A DNA stretch of 64,000 nucleotides from Kocuria rosea (GTDB taxonomy: Bacteria; Actinomycetota; Actinomycetes; Actinomycetales; Micrococcaceae), in assembly GCF_023715525.1 (NCBI RefSeq), contig NZ_JAMBOG010000012.1:1-64000 (forward strand), read 5' to 3'. Positions 62,001-64,000 of the stretch are shown here, piece by piece (position 1 is the first letter of the stretch; each line of letters begins with the position of its first letter). Under the pieces are notes generated by a model. That model saw nothing but the letters and a program-made list of their open reading frames with translations. It had not been told where the DNA came from and made no database searches. The position numbers and the translations under genes are program-made.

Positions 62001-62545
62001 GCGAGCGCCTCGGGCAGCGCCTCGGGCGTCTCCACCCGGCGCATCCCGCGCCCGCCGCCGCCGGCGACGGCCTTGACGAAGATGGGGAAGCCGATCCGGT
62101 CGGCCTCGGCCAGCAGGGCCTCCGGGTCCGCGGACGGCTCGGAGGACTCGAGGGTGGGGATCCCGGCGCGCTTGGCGGCCTTCAGCGCCGCGACCTTGTT
62201 CCCGGCCAGCTCGAGGATCTCGGCCTTGGGGCCCACGAACGTGATCCCGGCCGCCTCCGCGGCCCGGGCCAGGCCGGGGTTCTCGGACAGGAAGCCGTAG
62301 CCGGGGTAGATCGCGTCCGCGCCGGACTCCTGGGCCACCCGCACGATCTCGTCGACGTCGAGGTAGGCCCGCACCGGGTGCCCCTCCTCGCCGATCTGGT
62401 AGGCCTCGTCGGCCTTCTGGCGGTGGATCGAGTTGCGGTCCTCGTAGGGGAACACCGCCACCGTCTTGGCCCCGAGCTCGTACGCGGCGCGGAACGCGCG
62501 GATCGCGATCTCGCCTCGGTTGGCCACCAGGATCTTGGAGAACAT
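59093..62545 (-). CDS. pyc: Pyruvate carboxylase
   Basis: Biotin enzyme making oxaloacetate from pyruvate (anaplerosis). 1150 aa single chain. Biotin carboxylase domain (KILVANRGEIAIRAFRA, YPGYGFLSENP, VKAVAGGGGRGMRRV, FIEMNPRIQVEHTVTEE), carboxyltransferase domain (TDTTFRDAHQSLLATRVRT, VEAWGGATYDVALRFL, KDMAGLLRP, HTHDTAGG) and C-terminal biotinyl domain with Lys1113 in EAMKMEAS. ATG 62545 begins at the family N-terminus MFSKILVANRG. A hairpin (62559-62588) and TATTCA (62589-62594) lie in the leader. Confidence 0.97.
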   Translation of the reverse strand: MFSKILVANRGEIAIRAFRAAYELGAKTVAVFPYEDRNSIHRQKADEAYQIGEEGHPVRAYLDVDEIVRVAQESGADAIYPGYGFLSENPGLARAAEAAGITFVGPKAEILELAGNKVAALKAAKRAGIPTLESSEPSADPEALLAEADRIGFPIFVKAVAGGGGRGMRRVETPEALPEALAAAMREADTAFGDPTVFLEQAVLRPRHIEVQVLADAAGNIVHLFERDCSLQRRHQKVVEIAPAPNLDEDIRQALHRDAVKFARELGYVNAGTVEFLVDTAGERAGQHVFIEMNPRIQVEHTVTEEVTDVDLVQSQLRIAAGETLADLDIAQEDLRVRGAALQCRITTEDPANGFRPDVGRISAYRSAGGAGVRLDGGTVYAGAEISPHFDSMLVKLTCRGRDYPTAVHRSQRALAEFRIRGVATNIQFLQAVLADPEFLAGNVATDFIERRPELLEARVSGDRATKALTWLAEVTVNQPNGPRVEGIDPRTKLPRYPGDKVEEPFRSPFDGPSAHQPPAGWRQRLLELGPEGFARALREQTAVAVTDTTFRDAHQSLLATRVRTRDLLAAAPAYAHTLPQLLSVEAWGGATYDVALRFLGEDPWERLALLREAMPNIPIQMLLRGRNTVGYTPYPTEVTDAFVAEAAATGVDIFRIFDALNDVSQMAPAIEAVRKTGTAVAEVALCYTGNLLDPAEDVYTLDYYLELAQRCVDAGAHVLAIKDMAGLLRPAAAATLVTALRKRFELPVHLHTHDTAGGQLATLMAAIETGVDAVDVASASMAGTTSQVPASALIAALENTSRDTGIPLEAATALEPYWEVIRAMYSPFESGLTAPTGRVYRHEIPGGQLSNLRQQAIALGLGERFEAIEDMYTAANAMLGRLVKVTPSSKVVGDLALQLVGMGVDPAEFEANPQRFDIPDSVISFLAGELGTPPAGWPEPFRSKALEGRNVKVGITELAPEDSQALAGDSATRRDTLNRLLFAGPTRDFKASRDKYGDLALLHTRDFLYGLTTEHEHVISLGKGVRLLVTLQAVSDPDDKGLRTVMVTLNGQPRMVEVRDTSVASAVPETEKADPANPGHVAAPFAGAVTVTVAAGDSVEPGAQIATIEAMKMEASITAPTGGTVKRVALAGVAQVTGGDLLVELEPAG

Positions 62546-62903
62546 CGACAACCGTCCCGTGCCCGGGTCCTCAGGAGGGGCCGGGCACTGAATACTCGAA
62601 CGTGCAGGACCAGGAGCGCCGTGCCGGGAGCAGCACGGCGCCAGGACACGGACAGGACCAGCGTGCCCCGCCGTGAGCCGTGCCACAAGTCAACCACGCC
62701 GCAGGGCGGAGCACCGTGAACAGCGTCACACATCGGCGCACGGCGCCGTGGCGTGCTCGAGCGGGCGGGCCCGCGCCGCGCCGGGGCCCGGTGCCCGCGC
62801 CCGGCTACGATGGGCCCGGACCGTCTCCCCCCGCCGCCCGTCCCCCGGTTCCCGGCCGCAGCGGACGGCTCCCCGTGTTCCGCGAGCGAAGGGTGTCCCC
62901 CCG
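62546..62903. other. 358-nt divergent regulatory region, pyc / parA
   Basis: Contents: a leader hairpin for pyc (gtgcccgg/ccgggcac, 62559-62566 and 62581-62588); a minus-strand -10 candidate TATTCA (62589-62594); a 9-bp inverted repeat (gcgccgtgc/gcacggcgc, around 62615-62645); and a plus-strand -10 candidate TACGAT (62806-62811), which would give parA a leader of about 90 nt. No coding gene is supported. Confidence 0.55.
62806..62811 (+). promoter_or_regulatory. Candidate parA -10 TACGAT
   Basis: TACGAT, about 93 nt upstream of the GTG start; no recognisable -35. Confidence 0.35.
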
Positions 62904-63692
62904 GTGCAGATCGTCAGCGTCAGCAGCCTCAAGGGCGGTGTCGGCAAGTCCTCCGTGACCCTCGGGATCGCCTCGGCGGCGCTGCAGGCGGGGGTGCCCA
63001 CCCTCGTGGTGGATCTCGACCCGCACGGCGACGCCACGACCGGGCTGGGGGTGCACGCGCAGCGCGGCCACGACATCGGGGAGGTCCTGCGCCGGCCCCG
63101 CCGCGGCGCGCTCGAGCGCGTGCTCATGGCCTCGTCCTGGGCGGTGCAGGAGGGCCGGGACGCCAAGGCGCTCGACGTCGCCCCCGGCTCCGCCCGGTCC
63201 TCGCACCTCGACCGCTCGGAGTACCGGGACAAGGACCTGGGCCGGCTGGAGCGGGCGCTCGCCGGCGTGACGGGCTACGAGCTGGTGCTCGTGGACTGCC
63301 CGCCGACCCTCAGCGCGCTGACCCGCACGGCGTGGGCCGCGAGCGACAAGGTCCTCTCGGTCGCCGAGCCGTCCCTGTTCTCGGTGGCGGGGGCCAAGCG
63401 CACGATGACGGCGATCGCCCAGTTCGAGCAGAGCCGCACCTGGGCGGTCCCGGCCGCGGGGGTGGTGGTCAACAAGGTGCGGCACTCGTCCGTGGAGCAC
63501 CGGCACCGTCTGGCGGAGCTGCAGGAGCTCTTCGGCCCGCTGCTCGTGAGCCCGGTGATCCCGGATCTTCCCGTGTGGCAGCAGGCGCAGGGGGCGGCGT
63601 GGCCGATCCACCGCTGGCCCGGGGCCGAGGCCCGGGACATCGCCGGCCGCTACACGGCGATCCTGCAGGGCCTGCTCGAGCGCACGGCCTGA
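62904..63692 (+). CDS. ParA/Soj-family ATPase (orphan)
   Basis: 262 aa. Deviant Walker A VSSLKGGVGKSSVTLGIA, Walker A' region VVDLDPHGDATTGLG, and Walker B-like LVLVDCPPTLSALT. It ends with a domain VVVNKVRHSSVEHRH typical of actinobacterial MinD/ParA proteins. The chromosomal parA is normally beside parB near the origin; here there is no parB and no parS-like 16-mer nearby, so this is an orphan ParA that probably positions another cargo or complex. GTG 62904 gives the family N-terminus; a longer open frame upstream lacks homology. A GAAGGG lies about 11 nt before the start. Confidence 0.88.
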   Translation: MQIVSVSSLKGGVGKSSVTLGIASAALQAGVPTLVVDLDPHGDATTGLGVHAQRGHDIGEVLRRPRRGALERVLMASSWAVQEGRDAKALDVAPGSARSSHLDRSEYRDKDLGRLERALAGVTGYELVLVDCPPTLSALTRTAWAASDKVLSVAEPSLFSVAGAKRTMTAIAQFEQSRTWAVPAAGVVVNKVRHSSVEHRHRLAELQELFGPLLVSPVIPDLPVWQQAQGAAWPIHRWPGAEARDIAGRYTAILQGLLERTA

Positions 63693-63705
63693 ACCGGGCG
63701 CGGGG

Positions 63706-64000
63706 TCAGCCGGCGTTCTGCCGCCGGGCGCGCCGCGCCGAGAGCTCGTCGCCGGGCAGGGGGTCCTGCCCGGGACTGCGGTCCCGGCCGGTGTGCTCGC
63801 CGGGGATCGCCGCGAGGGTCCCCTCGACCTCGCGCCACACCCGGCCCACGGCGATGCCGAACACGCCCTGCCCGCCCTGCACCAGGTCGATGACCTCGTG
63901 CGGTGAGGTGCAGGCGTAGACGCTGGCGCCGTCGCTCATCATCGTCAGCTGCGCGAGGTCCTCGATCCCCCGGGCGCGCAGCGCGGTCACGGCGGTGCGG
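63706..64000 (-). CDS. Conserved protein of unknown function, 5' end outside the window
   Basis: The minus-strand frame is open to the window edge (..RTAVTALRARGIEDLAQLTM), so only the C-terminal part of about 98 aa is seen. A compact conserved-looking core (GASVYACTSPHEVIDLVQGG, FGIAVGRVWREVEGTLAAI) is followed by a polar tail (GRDRSPGQDPLPGDELSARR). There is no membrane segment. It is convergent with parA, 13 nt between stops. I do not recognise the family. The core lacks catalytic-looking motifs other than one Cys. Confidence 0.65.
   Translation of the reverse strand, partial: RTAVTALRARGIEDLAQLTMMSDGASVYACTSPHEVIDLVQGGQGVFGIAVGRVWREVEGTLAAIPGEHTGRDRSPGQDPLPGDELSARRARRQNAG

Noticed and set aside
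1-64000. Mobile elements, prophage, toxin-antitoxin or biosynthetic gene cluster
   Set aside because: Genes are core, co-linear with other actinobacteria and uniform in base composition; no transposase, integrase, phage, NRPS/PKS or toxin motif was seen.
1-64000. tRNA, rRNA or known riboswitch
   Set aside because: Intergenic regions are short; none shows a cloverleaf with a TTCGA-type arm or a recognisable riboswitch core.

Overview
The window is GC-rich (clearly above 70 percent by eye) chromosomal DNA of an actinobacterium, most likely Micrococcales and probably Micrococcaceae (a Kocuria-like organism). The inference rests on gene order, a mycothione reductase, a DivIVA/SepF/YggT division module, a MurE with a lysine-type specificity motif, and many leaderless genes. 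No strain can be named from sequence alone. I see no rRNA, tRNA, CRISPR, insertion sequence or prophage. Almost every gene is core actinobacterial housekeeping, and the order closely follows Mycobacterium tuberculosis segments around Rv2215-Rv2225 and Rv2145c-Rv2187.

Region 1 (1-16.2 kb) covers lipoate and nitrogen metabolism. It holds the 3' part of the E2 acyltransferase gene, a small membrane protein, a frameshifted pseudokinase gene on the minus strand, lipB and lipA (which make the lipoyl cofactor that E2 carries), a DUF4191 membrane protein, an RDD protein, glnA with a candidate GlnR operator, and glnE (the enzyme that adenylylates GlnA). These are followed by a GlnA2-type ligase, panB, a small SPOR-like protein, map and ppgK.

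Region 2 (16.3-23 kb, minus strand) holds hisD-nrdR, dnaE and the lspA-rluD pair.

Region 3 (23.5-43.9 kb, minus strand) is the complete division and cell-wall (dcw) cluster, transcribed from mraZ to divIVA: mraZ, rsmH, ftsL-like, ftsI, murE, murF, mraY, murD, ftsW, murG, murC, ftsQ, ftsZ, pgeF, yggS-like, sepF, yggT and divIVA. From murE to murG each gene overlaps the next by 4 nt (ATGA or GTGA). mraZ has a sigma70-type promoter overlapped by a 10-bp-spaced AAGTGG pair, which fits MraZ autoregulation.

Region 4 (44-56 kb) holds a DUF3040 membrane protein, dinB, a polyprenyl synthetase, an Rv2175c-type DNA-binding protein, a LysM/lytic transglycosylase, a PknL-like kinase, class II DAHP synthase, plsC, an alpha/beta hydrolase, a small membrane protein and a long-chain acyl-CoA ligase. 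Region 5 (56-64 kb) holds mycothione reductase, a stand-alone phenylacetate-CoA-ligase-like adenylating enzyme, pyruvate carboxylase, an orphan ParA ATPase and a truncated conserved gene at the right edge.

The most useful signals are: (a) a recurrent TAnnnT hexamer 6-7 nt before the start codon of many genes, implying leaderless transcripts; (b) the broken pseudokinase gene between E2 and lipB; (c) lspA without an in-frame standard start codon; (d) a GlnR-like box before glnA and a perfect 22-bp tandem duplication across its stop codon; (e) several long perfect hairpins serving as terminators. I did not find a clearly novel multi-gene system here.
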